Positions 45,561 through 58,145 are shown, counted from the stretch's first letter. The stretch is 64,000 bases of DNA from Myxocyprinus asiaticus (GCF_019703515.2 NC_059388.1:5545979-5609978), one strand, 5' to 3'. Numbers and translations are program-made. The notes: generated by a model not told the origin, from the letters alone.

Positions 45561-48325
45561 TTATTATTATTATTTTATTCTTCTTTTCAAGATTTTCGGT
45601 ACTTTTGGAGAACATAACATGCGTGAAAACTCTTGAAAGTTTGCACACACATCAGAGTCGCTGGCCATTAGGGCATGGCAAACTTGCAGGGGGGGTCATG
45701 CAGGGGGGCCTGTGCAGCACAACCTAGAACATGGGCCTGTTCGGGGGTCTCTGTAGCACATCCCTTTTGAGCTACAGTCACCAAACTTTGTACACATATA
45801 GATCTCATCAAGCCGGACAACTTTCGTGCTGACAGTCATAAGCTCTACCCAAAAGGAAGTTGGCCATTATGGATTGTTTGAAAAATGTATGCTGTGGAAT
45901 TTGATATACTCGTCAGAGGGATTTCATGTTACAGGTACCAAATGTGGGCGACATCATGCCAAGACATTGACGATGCTAAATTGCGAAGGGACTTTTGATA
46001 TATTGAATGGTGTTGCCATGGCGAAGTGATAAAATAACATCCAAAAAATGGAATAAGGAAATATCTCATATCTTCTATGTGCAGAAAATTAAAAACATCA
46101 AAATTGAGCCAAATGTTTGTCCTTGCAAGCTGTTCATATTGATGTGACTATTGTGGGTCATGGTCGTAGCTCCACCAACTGGCAGAAGGAAGTGTGTCAC
46201 TTTTAACAGACTTTGAAATATCCATTTTACGTTAACCTGAATTGCTTCAAAAAAAATTTAGCTCTTGATATCTTAAATACTGTTGCATGGCAATGCATTA
46301 AATGTTGTCATTCCTTTTTGTGCATATTCACTTGTTTTGAGGTACTTGGCATGCTTGGATTTTAAAGTTTATTGATAATAAACATATTTCTTAATTTCTA
46401 TATAAATAAAATATAATAAAAATATCAACTGAAATGTAAAAATACTAAACCCAGGCTGTCTAACCCAGTGTGTTGTAATTGCCACTCTGAGTGGTATTTA
46501 TTTTGTCAAAAAACCAAGGTTTTGATACAATTAACCATGGTTTTACTACAGCATTACTGTAGTATCTATATGGTAACTTGATTTCAGTAATAGTAAACAT
46601 ATAATAATATCTATGGTTCATTTTGAGGTGTTATATGTGGCTTATACTTATGAATTTTTTAAGGGTTAACAAAGGGGCCTAATAATTTTCTGTTTAGGCC
46701 CATAAATATATAAAAAAAAATAATAAATAATAAAGTTACACATTTTATCCAAAGAATTCGTCAAAAATCAGTTTAATAGAGGTATCGGTTTTGGTTTCGA
46801 TATCGGCGATATTGGCCTAAAAGTACTTGGTATCGGATCGAAAAGTAAATAAGTGGTATTGTCCATCTCTACCGTCATGCCTTCAGAATCCCTCAACAGT
46901 GCACGTGAATAGGCATCTAAAGTCAGTTTGTCAGATTCATCAGCCAATCAGATTGATTTATTTGTTCTTGTGGGTGTGGTCAGTGTGAACATGCAATATT
47001 CTAAACTAATTTATGTCCTCATTTGCCCTACATTAATTTAGAGGCTATTTGTGCATATGAATAATGAATGCAGACTCAAATTTAATATACTTTAAATTTA
47101 TTTTGACAGTGCACAGAGAAAAAAATGCAACAACAGAATTGCAACGAAACTACAGGCCTAAATTACTTCTGTGCTCATATTAAAGACCTACTTAGACTAC
47201 CTTAAAACCTAATGCCATAAATTACATTTGTTAATTTAATTTAAAGACAGTTTATGGATAAATAAAAATGGTAAATAATTTCATTGCAATATAATCTTTA
47301 GATCTACATATTTTTTCAGTAAATAATTGTATTAAATTATAGCAAAACTTAAATTAATCAGTTAGCAAAAAAGTAAAAATTAAAATTTGATAGATTGGGG
47401 TTGTATGTTTTTTCTTGGGGGCTAATCACATGGACGTGGCTATTGCAGGTGGTATAGCCTCCCATTCGTCTTGGCAAAATGCCTCCAGGTCATACAAAGT
47501 CTTTGGTCATCTTGCATGAATCGCATGTTTGAGATCTCCCCAGAGTGGCTCGATGATATTAAGTTCAGGAGACTGTGATGGCCACTCCAGAATCTTCACC
47601 TTTTTCTGCTGTAACCACTGGAGGGTCAACTTGGCCTTGTGCTTAAGGTCATTGTCGTGCTGGAAAGTCCAAGAGCGTCCCATGCGCAGCTTTAGTGCAG
47701 AAGAATGCAAATTGTTTGCCAGTATTTTCTGATCTTTTCACAAGATTCCCCGTGCCTTTAGAGCTCACATACCCCCAAAGTAAGCCACCACCATGCTTCA
47801 CAGTGGGGATGGTATTCTTTTCACTATAGGTCTTGTTGACCCCTCTCCAAACATAGCGCTTATGGTTGTGACCATAAAGCTCTGTTTTGGTCTCGTCACT
47901 CCAAATTACAGTGTGCCAGAAGCTGTGAGGCATGTCAAGGTGTTGTTGGGCATATTGTAACCGGGCTTTTTTGTGGCATTGGCACAGTAAAGGCTTCTTT
48001 CTGACAACTCGACCATGCAGCTCATTTTTATTCAAGTATCGTCGTATTGTGCTCCATGAAACAACCACACCATCTTTTTCCAGACCAGCCTGTATTTCTT
48101 CTGGGTCCAAGTTTACATATTTCATTTGATGTCATTTATTTTCTCTAACTTCAGTAATACATTGAGAAATCACCGATTAGGTGCAAGTGTTTTAAATCTT
48201 GAGTTATGAACAAATAGACGCCATAAAAATCATGGTCACCACAGGGAGTTGGCAAAGCAGCCCCAACGTGCACCAGGGTGTGGGGGCCATTCATCGCTGC
48301 TTGCAGTTTAATTTCATTTTTATTT
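45561..48325. repeat. Second copy of the GGGCCC family, interrupted by Tc1
   Basis: It starts with sequence parallel to 44150-44210 (TTTGCACACACATCAGAGTC). The family's end motif (GCAGCCCCAACGTGCACCAG then TTCATCGCTGCTTGCAG) appears only at 48253-48310. A Tc1 transposase copy lies in between, so the second copy seems to have been split by that insertion. The region 46300-47400 is AT-rich and otherwise featureless. Confidence 0.6.
47495..48129 (-). pseudogene. Tc1-like transposase (5' truncated, one frameshift)
   Basis: A minus-strand open frame from 48125 runs through a second helix-turn-helix ([19 protein letters not shown]) and the first catalytic Asp in [13 protein letters not shown], then [17 protein letters not shown] and [14 protein letters not shown]. 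After a frameshift near 47710 it continues [15 protein letters not shown] with the second Asp, and KILEWPSQSPELNIIEPLWG with the catalytic Glu. The D-to-E spacing is 34 residues, the DD34E signature of Tc1. The first helix-turn-helix and the terminal repeats were not found. Confidence 0.9.
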
Positions 48326-49402
48326 TTTTTATATAAAAGCCCCATTATAGTAGCTGGGCTTTTTAATATTATACCCCATGTGAGTGCCTTAAATTTTAGG
48401 CTTGATATCTTGAAACCAGCAACGTGATTCTCTGAGGCCAGGTTGGGTGAAACCCTTTTGTTATAGTACCCTACTAAATTTACCTACTGAATACCAAAAA
48501 AATAAAAAATAAAAAATAAAAATTCCACTAATGGTGATTCATTTTTTGAGTGTGATTGGCTTTGTTCAGGTTCAAATCAAGGTATTATTTTTTTAATATT
48601 TTTTTATAAACAAAGCAAAATGCATGTTAGCAAATGTAAATCATGAATGGTATGTGTTTGGTTGCATTTTATTTTATGAATTCCCTGGAATGGTGAGCAG
48701 CCTAGGGTGAGTGGTAAGTGAAGAGCTGCATGTGGCTCGGCACCCCGGCAATAAACTTCACACTTGTGACTGACACGTCCCATCTAAAATGGCCTATGAT
48801 GCATATGTTTTCACCCCGACTACCATTAAGATGAAAAAATAAATAAAAATACAGACTAAAAAAGCAAAAGTCGAAAGAATGAAAAATGTAATATGACAGA
48901 GAGTATGAAATAAAACAAAATACATGAACAGTGTAGGCCTATTTCTTAAAAAAAATTCTATAGGTCCTAAGCTTTTTTATCCTTTATAGTCTATACTCTT
49001 CAAAACCATGACAATGTTCCATGAGGCTTATCCGATGAACATTTAATAATTGCTGCAAAAAAAAACAAAAACAAAAAAAAAAAAACCTTGGTCCATCAAA
49101 TCTTAGTCACCATTCAGGGCCTTGTTTCCCCTGCAGTTATTGGCTTGATTGAATGTTCTGATATTATTAATATTAATATTAACAACAATGATCAAATAAC
49201 AAAGTCTATTTATTTACAGTTAGGTAACAGCACCCCAATTTAATCACGCTTAATTTCCTTTTTAATATAAAACAGTCCTGCCACCCCACCCCATGGTGAC
49301 AAAAGCAAGTTGTTGGGTGTTCAGTGGTTGTCGTATCCAGTTGTCCAGTTGCTTTATGTGAGATAGCATTGCAACAAACATGCAGCAGTCAGACATTTTC
49401 TT

Positions 49403-49434
<32 letters not shown>

Positions 49435-52386
49435 CGTATATTGTATGGCCATATATTTGCATATATTGTATGGCCATATATGAGATTTCTGTATGGGTAA
49501 GCAAGAGATACTTATGTCAGGTTTCTTTTTGCCTTGAACTACAAGGGTACTAGGTATTAAAAAAAGTACTTTTCCTTAACATTCCAGCATCAGACTTTTT
49601 AACTGCTTAAATAGGGAAGTACTTGACTGTACATCTTGTGGAATACATCTTGTCCCATCATCGGGGGGCCAGGACAAAAGACCATCCCAGGCCCTGTGAC
49701 GAATAGGCCCACTTAAACATGCGTCCTCCAAAATTCTTAAAACAAAAGTTCTCTAAAAGCATGTGGAAATTGTTTTTATTTTTTTATTAAATGATAAGCA
49801 TTGATACACAATATTAAGCCATCTTTACACTGCAAAGGTGCCATTGAAACCACATCTGAATCCTAAGCCTGTTAATTATACCTGTGTCTATTGGAAATAT
49901 ATTGTGGTTTTAGCTCTTTTTAATCATTATAGTGCTTTTTTACTTTTAAGGTTAAACTTGGACCTATATGTCAACTTTTGGGCTACAAAGGAAGATTAAC
50001 CATTTAAGAAATATCATGTACTGCACTGTACACACACACACAGATTCTGCAAAGTGCATACTTTCCTAGTGCAATGCTGTGCCGTTTGACTGCATGAGCT
50101 CAGCAATCATGGGAGATCTCATTAAAAGATGCCACAGCTCTCCAAATCCAAAAAGAAACAAACAAATACTTTCATTTCGGAATGAAATAGTGGAATTATT
50201 CTCTCTTTTCCTCTCTCACACACATATATAGACTCTCATATTCATCTACTACAATCTCTCTCTGTCTTTTTTGAAGCAATAGACATCATACATCATACAT
50301 CATACACTTGGGTCATGGTTGAGCCTGAGGGAAAACAAATCCCTATTACAATAGTAACATATACCCATTCATTTCTATGAGGAAAAACTGGTTGAAATGG
50401 CCACAGTCTAGCTATCTATCCAGGGCCGTAACCACATTATACATTGAGGAAGACAAGCCCCCCCCCCCCCCCCCAATACTCAGATATGGCCAGATTGTGC
50501 CCCCCAATAATTGATATCCTTGTTGCTGTTCTGTTGCAGTTCATTATGCGGCACTGTTTAATTGTCATTAAGTTGTTGCAGGAATAACACAATGGTTTAA
50601 AAAAATTTAAGTTTTTAGCGTGCTCTGTAGTCTAACAACATTTGCCAATGTCATTTGAGATAGACAATCAAATCAATGAAGGCGGGGCTCAAGTTTAAGA
50701 AGCTGAGTAGGAACCTCGTGGATTATTCCAGCGCCACGCAGCATGCACGCATCAGTGTCAGCAGTTCAGGTTAAGAGTGTTAGTGTCATGTAAGATGTCA
50801 GCATATAACTAAACATGAAATATTTGCCCACAATTTTATGACTGAAATGTTGTACAGACCAACAGTAACTTCCAATGGTGCAAACTATTCACCATTTGGC
50901 GAAATTTGCTGTTTTTAATTTTAAATATGTCACGTACAGTATGTGATTTGTATGTCATTCATAATTGTGAATGTGAAAACATTACCGGGGCCGTTTTCAG
51001 CATATAAGGCTTAAGACAAAGAGTGAATGTGTGTATATTGTAAAAGAATTGAATGAATGTGGTTATCTGGTAAGTTTCTGAAGTACCTTTTTAGAGAATT
51101 CACTTGATATTGTCTTAGAAAATGATCTATATCACAAAGTAGAGCGTTTTCACCCTCAGATTAGAACTAGAACATGGTAAGACCTGTGACTTGTGGCTTC
51201 AATTGAGTTTTTAGGTTGTAGCAAGGACAGTGTCTTATATTTTTAATGCAAATATTATTAGGTAATCATTTAAAATCAATTTAAGATTTTCTTTATGTCT
51301 TTAATTAATTCTGAATTTTGTACAGCATCTTCTAAGAATCTTCTTTTAAAAGAGACCATTTTTATTTTGAGGATGAGCCACCAGTTAAAGTAGTTCACCT
51401 AAAAATAGGAAATGTACTTTTACTCACTCATTTACTCACCCTTATGTTGTTCAAAACCCACTTTTCTTGGAACATAAAAATAGATATTTTAAGCAGCTCT
51501 ATTCCATAGAATAACAGTTTATAGTGAGCAGGAGTTCAAAAGGACAAATACTATAAAGCATTATTAAAGGTTCAGTATAAAAACATCATCACAGTAGTCC
51601 ATATGATTCGTGCATTATATTCCAAGCTTTCTGGGGCCATACAACAGCTATATGTACTTTTATGGTATATTAATAATGATTTTTTTTCTTTGGATCTTGA
51701 CAGTAGTGCTCAATGTGAACTGTTTTTGTTCGGATTCTCAAAGAAAAGTGTGTTAAGATTCTACTGGGGGGGAAAAAACACAATGAGGGACAACTTGATG
51801 GCAGTAAATAATTATGTGTATTTTCTTTTTGCTAGCCAGCTGACACAGTCATATCATTTTAAAGATACATCAGTGATGAAAAGAAATTCAAATTATATTC
51901 ATCTTTTCTTTAATACAGCACAAAAAAGAAAGTAAAGATGACAAAAACAGGCAAATTGCTAGCAATGTAGACACAGTGGTAGACTTGTACTGTGTGAACT
52001 TCTGTGTGGAAAAAAATTATGTATCATTAAAAACAAAAATTATAAAATTTTGGGCCTTTAATGCATTTAAAGCCTTTATTCAGAAAATTATTTCATTCAG
52101 AGCCTTTACTATTTTAAAGGACCAAAGAGGACCATTATATTTGTGACCTCAACACCCGTGACCCCCCACCCCCAAAATGGTTTGGTCCCCCCAATGTTCA
52201 AGACAAGGTTACGGCCTTGTATCTATTCCCATATCTTTGAACTAATTGTAAATTGGATATACAGCAGTCTTCTTTGAAATTCTTTTAGAAATAAATGTGT
52301 AAATATAGTAAACATTATTTGTTTTCCCTCAGCCTTCTTGCTGATTGTATCTATGGATTCTTATGAGAAGATTGTTATATACTCAC
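48326..52386. other. Intronic stretch 5' of exon B side, next to exon A
   Basis: AT-rich sequence with a TA microsatellite (49407-49434), a C run (50459-50474), and MITE-like fragments near 51395-51450 (TAGTTCACCTAAAAATAGGA resembles the end of the TTAA MITE). No gene is called. A plus frame at 51603-51935 has no domain. Confidence 0.55.
49407..49434. repeat. (TA)n microsatellite
   Basis: About 14 TA units, followed by two copies of GTATATTGTATGGCCATATA-like sequence. Confidence 0.9.
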
Positions 52387-52548
52387 TCTAACACATCTCT
52401 GTTGAAGGGCTTCTTGCTATTGCCAAGGAACTCGCCAATAATCTGCCGGCTCAGCCCCTTCCTCTGTAGCAGAAAGTGTGCTACACCGATGGGCGTATCC
52501 GGAATGAAACCACACGAGATGAGAAACTGGAGGCCTTTGTCTGGATTT
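52387..52548 (-). CDS. iqsec3: iqsec3 exon A (start of Sec7 domain)
   Basis: A 162-nt exon: one base closing a split codon, 53 codons, then GA of an aspartate codon. The acceptor is CAAACAG and the donor GTGAGT. The peptide reads [20 protein letters not shown] then [20 protein letters not shown] and [13 protein letters not shown]. It is the N-terminal helical part of the Sec7 domain. [14 protein letters not shown] joins in phase with CVVDEMDFS of exon B. ISCGF replaces the more usual ISRGF. The preceding intron has a run of about 14 pyrimidines (G run on the plus strand, 52587-52600). Confidence 0.95.
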
Positions 52549-53045
52549 CTGTTTGATTCGTTGAAAGAAAGGTAGTGGAAGGAAAGGGGGGGGGGGGGAG
52601 AGATAGATATTTGCTATTAGAGCTGTTAACACCATAAGACATGAAAATGGACAGGCCATAACTTACAACATTACTATTACACTGGGCAACAATGTGAACA
52701 GCATTACCCAGATAGCAAGCAAACAATGAGGTAAATCAGTCTAAGCAACTGTGGAAACTTGATAACCAATAAACAATTACTGTGATCAATGAGCCTGTGA
52801 AATTACTGTAATGGAGGAAAAGCTAAGACCACATACACATATACAAAGCAGGCTGCAGTTCAGGGGCTTCAAGCTCTTGAGTGATCACAACATCACTATT
52901 TCATTTCCATGAAATAATGACACTCCTTAAAGATGATTACACATTACACTGCATCATAATTCACAGGGGAATGTCATTTGGGATTTGCGAATGCAACCTG
53001 GCACTCAAACCACTAATTAGTATGGAGCTTTTAGAGAATTCGTAC

Positions 53046-53490
53046 CATATGAAGTCTTTTGTTTCTCCCAATTTGGAATGCCCAATTCCCACTACTTAGT
53101 AGGTCCTCATGATGGCGCAGTTACTCACCTCAATCCAGGTGGTGGAGGACTCTCAGTTGCCTCCGTTTCTGAGACAGTCAATCTGCGCATCTTATCACGT
53201 GACTCATCGTGCATGACACTGCGGAGACTCCGCATGTGGAGGCTCATGCTACTCTCCACGATCCACGCACAACTTACCATGCACCACATTGAGAGTGAGA
53301 GCCACTAATCGCAACCACTAGGAGGTTACCTCATGTGACTTTTACCCTCCCTAGAAACTGGGCCAATTTGGTTGCTTAGGAGACCTGGCTGGAGTCACTC
53401 AGCACACCCTGGATTCAAACTCGCGACTCCAGGGGTGGTAGTCAGCGTCAGTACTTGCTGAGCTACCCAGGCCCCCATATGAAGTCTTTT
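53046..53490 (-). mobile_element. Full-length tRNA-derived SINE with 15-bp target duplication
   Basis: CATATGAAGTCTTTT flanks the element at 53046-53060 and 53476-53490. On the minus strand the 415-bp body starts GGGGGCCTGGGTAGCTCAGC (A-box region of a tRNA head), has a B-box-like GCGAGTTTGAATCCAGG, and continues with the long non-tRNA body ending in CCCAATTCCAAATTGGG-like sequence. It is transcribed by RNA polymerase III in related fish SINEs. A truncated copy lies at 31078-31188. Confidence 0.93.
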
Positions 53491-54099
53491 AACCTCTTGA
53501 TGTCTACTGCTCATTTCGGCTGCCGGCTACATTTTTCACACCCAAATTTAAAAGCTCACCTTATAGACATGCAGTGGACTAATTGCAAAATATTTGTATT
53601 ATTTCACAGAAAAATATAACAAATCCCAAAATTCTGAAATTAGGTTGTATATGTTTACAGTCTTATGATGATCAGGGCCATCCTTAGGGAGGTGCGTTTT
53701 GGGGGGAGGTGATCTATGGGTTGTTGAACAAGTTTCTGCAAGTAATGCTGCTTTTTCCATCATAATTAACCGACAAATTAAAAGCAGAATTATCCTTCAG
53801 AACCACATATCACTGAACCACATATAATTTCACAGCTCTTAAATATAATAAAGTGACAGGTGTTTTATTGTAACTGACAAGCAGGCTGTTCATAAACTAC
53901 ATCATGTTCCCCTCAGTAAAGTTTGACTGTGTTGGCAGGGGCTGTATATTTATTATGAGGAGTAAATTGTAGGAATGAATGGGGAAGAGAAAGTGAAATA
54001 GGGAGATGCTAGAATGCAGTCAGGCAAACCACGGTTTTTCTCAACATGTGGATGAATGAAAGTTTACTGGCCTCTACTTTAAATCCATATACTTTTTTT

Positions 54100-54380
54100 T
54101 TTTTTTTTTTCGCAGGGCAATGATGTGGTCTTGAGAATGTTGATGGAGGGAATAAAGCGACTCTATAAAGTACAGCCATGAAGCTTCTTTCAGCTCCCCT
54201 TCATCACTTTTACTGTCTTCAGGCAGAAGAGCATTGACATTCTGGTAATTGATAAGACACTGAATGGATATATAGAGGTTGTTAATGTCTGCTTGGCTTG
54301 CATGGAATGGGGAGGTGTCTGTGTGATTGTGTGAGATTGAAACTCCTTTCATGATAATCTGCTGGAGCTGTTTTCTATTT
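54100..54380 (-). other. Isolated coding-like frame of unknown origin
   Basis: A minus-strand frame of about 85 codons before a poly(A) tract: LNRKQLQQIIMKGVSISHNH, then SQADINNLYISIQCLINYQN, then LPEDSKSDEGELKEASWLYF and IESLYSLHQHSQDHIIALR. The composition is protein-like and unlike the surrounding sequence. It is directly followed by about 20 A residues on its own strand. It could be a processed pseudogene fragment, a transposon ORF, or chance. I do not recognise the family. Confidence 0.35.
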
Positions 54381-54839
54381 AAGTCTTATGGACATATTTG
54401 CATCTGAACATAAAAAACTGGGTGGTTGCTAGGTGGTTTCTTATTGGCCTAGGTGAAAAGAGCCCACCCCCAATTTCCCATGATATTCTAGTCTCTATAT
54501 GTCTTGGATCCCTCCTTCAATATCAACATAGGGATTTTTTTTGCTCATTTTATAATTTGCCAGGTAAAATACTGATGGCTTAGAAAGGTAGTAGCACAAC
54601 TCTACCTAACAAGTCAAATGATCTGAGGCATCATTCATGTCAGTGTAGATCTCCAGGGGCCAAACAGGAAATAATTATATGAATTCTGAATATATAGTTA
54701 TAAATCTAATAATGTTTATACATTGTAAATTTATACTTGTAATTTTGAATATATAATTATAAATCTGACTTTATAATTGTAAATCAAAATATATACATAC
54801 AAATCTGAATATATATATTCAAGTAATATCACACGAGCA

Positions 54840-55575
54840 AGAGTGCAATATGGCCCTACATCAGCACTGCTGTGATTCAGAAGACGACCTACAGGGAAGA
54901 GGTACAGCACCTGGCAGTGTGGTGTGCCAACAACAATCTCACACTCAACACCCAGAAGAGCTGATTGTGAACTACCGGCGGACTAGGAAGGGCCACACAT
55001 ACATTCCCATCTACATTGATGGGGACAAAGTGGAGCGTGTGACTAGCTTCAAATTCCTGGGTGTATATCTGAGGATCTTTCCTGGACCTACAACACCTCC
55101 ACACTGATCAAAAAGGCACAACAGTGCCTTTACTTCCTTAGGAAGCTAAGGAAAGCTCACCTGTCCCCCCACATCCTGCTGAACTTTTACCGCTGCACTA
55201 TTGAAAGTATCCTGACACACTGCATCACAGTGTGGTATGGCAACTGCACTGTCTCAGACCAGAAGGACCTCCAGCGGGTGGTGAAAACTGCCCAATACAT
55301 CACTGATGTTCAGCCACCCTCCACCAAAGACATTCACCACAAACGCTGCCTAAGGAGGGTGAGAAGCATTATCAAAGACAACTCTCACCCCAACCATGGT
55401 CTATTTACTCATATCCCATCTGGGAAACTCTATAGGAGTCTTCGTTGTCACACCAGCAGACTCAGGAACAGTTTCTTTCCCTCAGCTGTCAGCCTACTGA
55501 ACTCTAAACTCAGGCGCTGAACACTACATCCCACTCAGACATTACATATTTAATTTCTACCTCTTGATGCCGCTT
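54840..55575 (+). pseudogene. LINE reverse transcriptase tail (L2/Rex-type)
   Basis: The plus strand encodes EYREEVQHLAVWCANNNLTL-type sequence (partly frameshifted near 54958), then VERVTSFKFLGVYL, KKAQQCLYFLRKLRKAHL, FYRCTIESILTHCITVWYGN and HTSRLRNSFFPSAVSLLN. These are the thumb and C-terminal parts of fish L2/Rex-type ORF2. It is 5' truncated and ends in a TA microsatellite. It is a different family from that at 3221-3776. Confidence 0.88.
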
Positions 55576-55593
55576 GCACTGTTATGGTCACTG

Positions 55594-55596
<3 letters not shown>

Positions 55597-55659
<63 letters not shown>
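55597..55659. repeat. (TA)n microsatellite
   Basis: About 31 TA units directly after the LINE tail. Confidence 0.95.
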
Positions 55660-55661
<2 letters not shown>

Positions 55662-55921
55662 AACGTTATTCTTACTTTTGGCTTGAATGACAGAAACTTC
55701 ACTAAACCGGCATTGTTACGACAACGGCTGAGACAAATGCTAACGTTGCAGAATGCACCTTTCTGAATGCAAAAAATAATTAAATGAATCAACTGTTCCA
55801 AAGATATCCTGCTGCAGATCAGAAGCAACATAAAACAGATAAACGAGTTCATTGAAGTAATGGGCCTGGAGTTTAGGAGTTTTCCTGAAGAAAGTTTTTT
55901 GACAGAGCGAGATGGACTGCA

Positions 55922-57475
55922 TTGGAAAGAGGAGACAGGGAGGGAGATGCTGTGAGATTGGATGGATGCTTTAAACTGGTAGAAAGAATAGGAAGAGGGG
56001 AGTTAGAACTGGTATTAAACCTCTCAGGCAGGTTTATTCTCTCAGAGGACCAGAAGAGCTTATTGCAGAAGGGACTGACTTTTATTCCACGAGAAAGGGG
56101 TAACAGGGTGAATAAATTGGATTTGCTAATGAATATTAGGGACTATCATAGACGTCTAAAGTTAGCGGATTACTTCCTGGGGGGAAAATCAGAATAGGAA
56201 CCTAAGGGGCATCAGGTCTCATCATTGGTGTGGGACATTATAGAAAAGTACCAAAAGACATTACGCACTTTTGGGGACTCATGGTGTGCAGATAGTTCTA
56301 ATATAACAGAAAAAGAAAATAATGTGTTAACTGCTCTCATGGAGAATAATACAATTATAATAAAGCCTGCTGACAAAGGAAGTGTTGTAGTTTTAATGGA
56401 TGAGGAACAGTATGTAAACAGACAACTACAAGATGTAGAATTATATACAAAGATTAAGAAACCTGTGTTTGAAGAAACAGCACACATGATTCAATCTCTG
56501 GTGGAGGAATTACAGGGACAGGGCTTTATAAATCAAAAACAAGAGTCTTATTTATTAGGAGAGAATATTCCCAGGAAAAGAAGGTTTACATTCTTCCTAA
56601 GGTGCATAAACCCAGACATACTTGGCCATTCCCAGATATGCCACCAGGACGACCAATAGTGTCGGACTGTGGGAGTGAGAGCTACAGAATAGCAGAATAC
56701 ATAATCCACTAATCCGCTATCTACAAGACACAGAAGTAACCTAAAGTAAACATATGATTTTTTAGAGAAGATCAAAAAGGTGAAGCTAGTGGGGCATGAG
56801 AGTTTATTTTCTCTGGATGTAGGGAGTTTATACACCAATATTGAGACTGTGAAGGGGTTACAGGTGATCAAGAAATGGTTCACTAAATATCCAGATGAGA
56901 ATAGACCAGATTAAATTTTGTTGCAGCTCTTGAAGTTGAGCCTAAGTAGGAATGATTTTGAGTTTCATGGGGAATGGTATCTCCAGACAAAGGGTACGGC
57001 GAAGGATAAAAGGTTCGCTCCGGCCTACGGCAATTTATATATGGCAGATTGGGAGGAGACAATTTTTTTTAATGCCAAAGGTTACCAAGCCAACATTTTA
57101 GGTTTTTGGACGATGTATAGGGTTTTTGGGAACATACCTAGGAAGAATTTGAGCAGTTCATAAAGACCCTCAATGAGCATCACCCATGAATAAAAGTGAC
57201 ATTTAAAATGCAGCAACAGCTGATCGATTTTTTTAGATACAACGATGTATAAAGGCCCTGAGTTTAAACAAACAGGAAAACTGGATATTAAGATGTATTT
57301 CAAACCCAAAGATATGGACGCATTGTTACATAAGAAGAGTGACCATCCGAGACATACTTTCAAAGGCATAGTAAAGGCCCAGTTGGTGAGATTCAGAAGG
57401 ATCTGTATGGAGGAAAGAGACTTAGATGAGGCAACAGGGATATTGTTCAAAGCCTTGAGAAAAAGGGGGTAGTCA
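55922..57475 (+). pseudogene. Penelope-like RT domain
   Basis: Segments in order: LELVLNLSGRFILSEDQKSL and GLTFIPRERG (N-terminal domain), TIIIKPADKGSVVVLMDEEQ (the KPADKG motif), LFSLDVGSLYTNIETVKG (motif A with catalytic Asp, near 56800), TKGTAKDKRFAPAYGNLYMA (motif B region), FLDDV (motif C, near 57100, followed by a stop), and MYFKPKDMDALLHKK with HPRHTFKGIVKAQLVRFRRI (thumb). KPADKG and the RFAPAYGNLYMADWE pattern are specific to Penelope-like RTs. Confidence 0.88.
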
Positions 57476-57750
57476 AGAATGTTCTTAAGATCAGTACTGA
57501 AGGAAGAACAGTGGCAGAAAGTGGGAAAGGCACATAATAAGAGTCTTCTGCCCTTAATTATAACATACAATGAAGGTAATATGAAATTGAGCAGGTTGTT
57601 TAAGCAGAACTTTCATTCAGTGACACAGGGCAAGTGGATGGGGGACTAGTGTCAGGTAATTACGGCATTCACTATAAATAAAAACCTGAAGGATATGCTG
57701 GTCAGGAGTACACTGAAGACAACGGGAGGCATAGAATAAAAGGAGGGGGT

Positions 57751-58128
57751 TTGAAGAAAAGGGATGTGAGAGATTTGTTAGGGAAGGACGAGGTATTTAA
57801 AATAAAGCAAAGGGTACCTCTAAACAAAAAGAATTGCATTTGCTTGATTAGATGTGCTTTGTGTGGTAAAATGTGTGTGGGGGAAACAAAGAATTCAATC
57901 CTCATGAGAATGAGTGCCCACAAATATAATATCAGTACAAAAAAGAGGGTAAGAGGTCATGTAACAGTGCACTTCATTAAGCATGGGCTACAAAACCTAA
58001 GAGTGCGGGGACTGGAGCATAATCCTAATTGGACCAGGAGGCAGAAGCTAAGGCAGGAGGGTAAATGGATTGAAAGGTTAGGTAAAATTTCGCCAAGGGG
58101 TTTAAATGTTATTAGAGAAGGAGAGTAG
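57751..58128 (+). pseudogene. Penelope-like GIY-YIG endonuclease domain
   Basis: A 125-codon open frame. NCICLIRCALCGKMCVGETK aligns with the GIY...YIG core, here CLI...CVG. It is followed by NSILMRMSAHKYNI and VTVHFIKHGLQNLRVRGLEH, and by an EGKWIERLGKISPRGLNVIR end, the typical order in Penelope-like elements. A Cys-x2-Cys pair precedes the second core strand. Of the domain, this single piece is unbroken. Confidence 0.88.
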
Positions 58129-58145
58129 GGGACCCAGAGAGTGGG

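Larger units (their letters stand above)
52549..54835. other. iqsec3 intron upstream of exon A
   Basis: AT-rich intron on the gene strand with a full SINE (53061-53475) and an isolated coding-like frame (54100-54380). The rest shows nothing I can name. Confidence 0.6.
55780..58145 (+). mobile_element. Penelope-like retroelement (degraded)
   Basis: A 2.4-kb plus-strand element with an N-terminal region, a Penelope-type reverse transcriptase and a C-terminal GIY-YIG endonuclease, spread over at least six frames. The content and order match vertebrate Penelope-like elements of the endonuclease-bearing group. Multiple stops and frameshifts show it is inactive. No LTR-like or inverted repeats were located, so its ends are estimates from the coding content. 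Confidence 0.88.

Noticed and set aside
47495..48129. Functional domesticated transposase gene
   Set aside because: The catalytic DD34E residues are present, but the N-terminus is missing and a frameshift divides the frame.
54100..54180. Plus-strand T tract followed by CGCAG as a splice acceptor
   Set aside because: The following plus frame (GNDVVLRMLMEGIKRLYKVQ) stops after about 21 codons, and the minus strand is open for far longer. The T tract is more simply the complement of a poly(A) tail.
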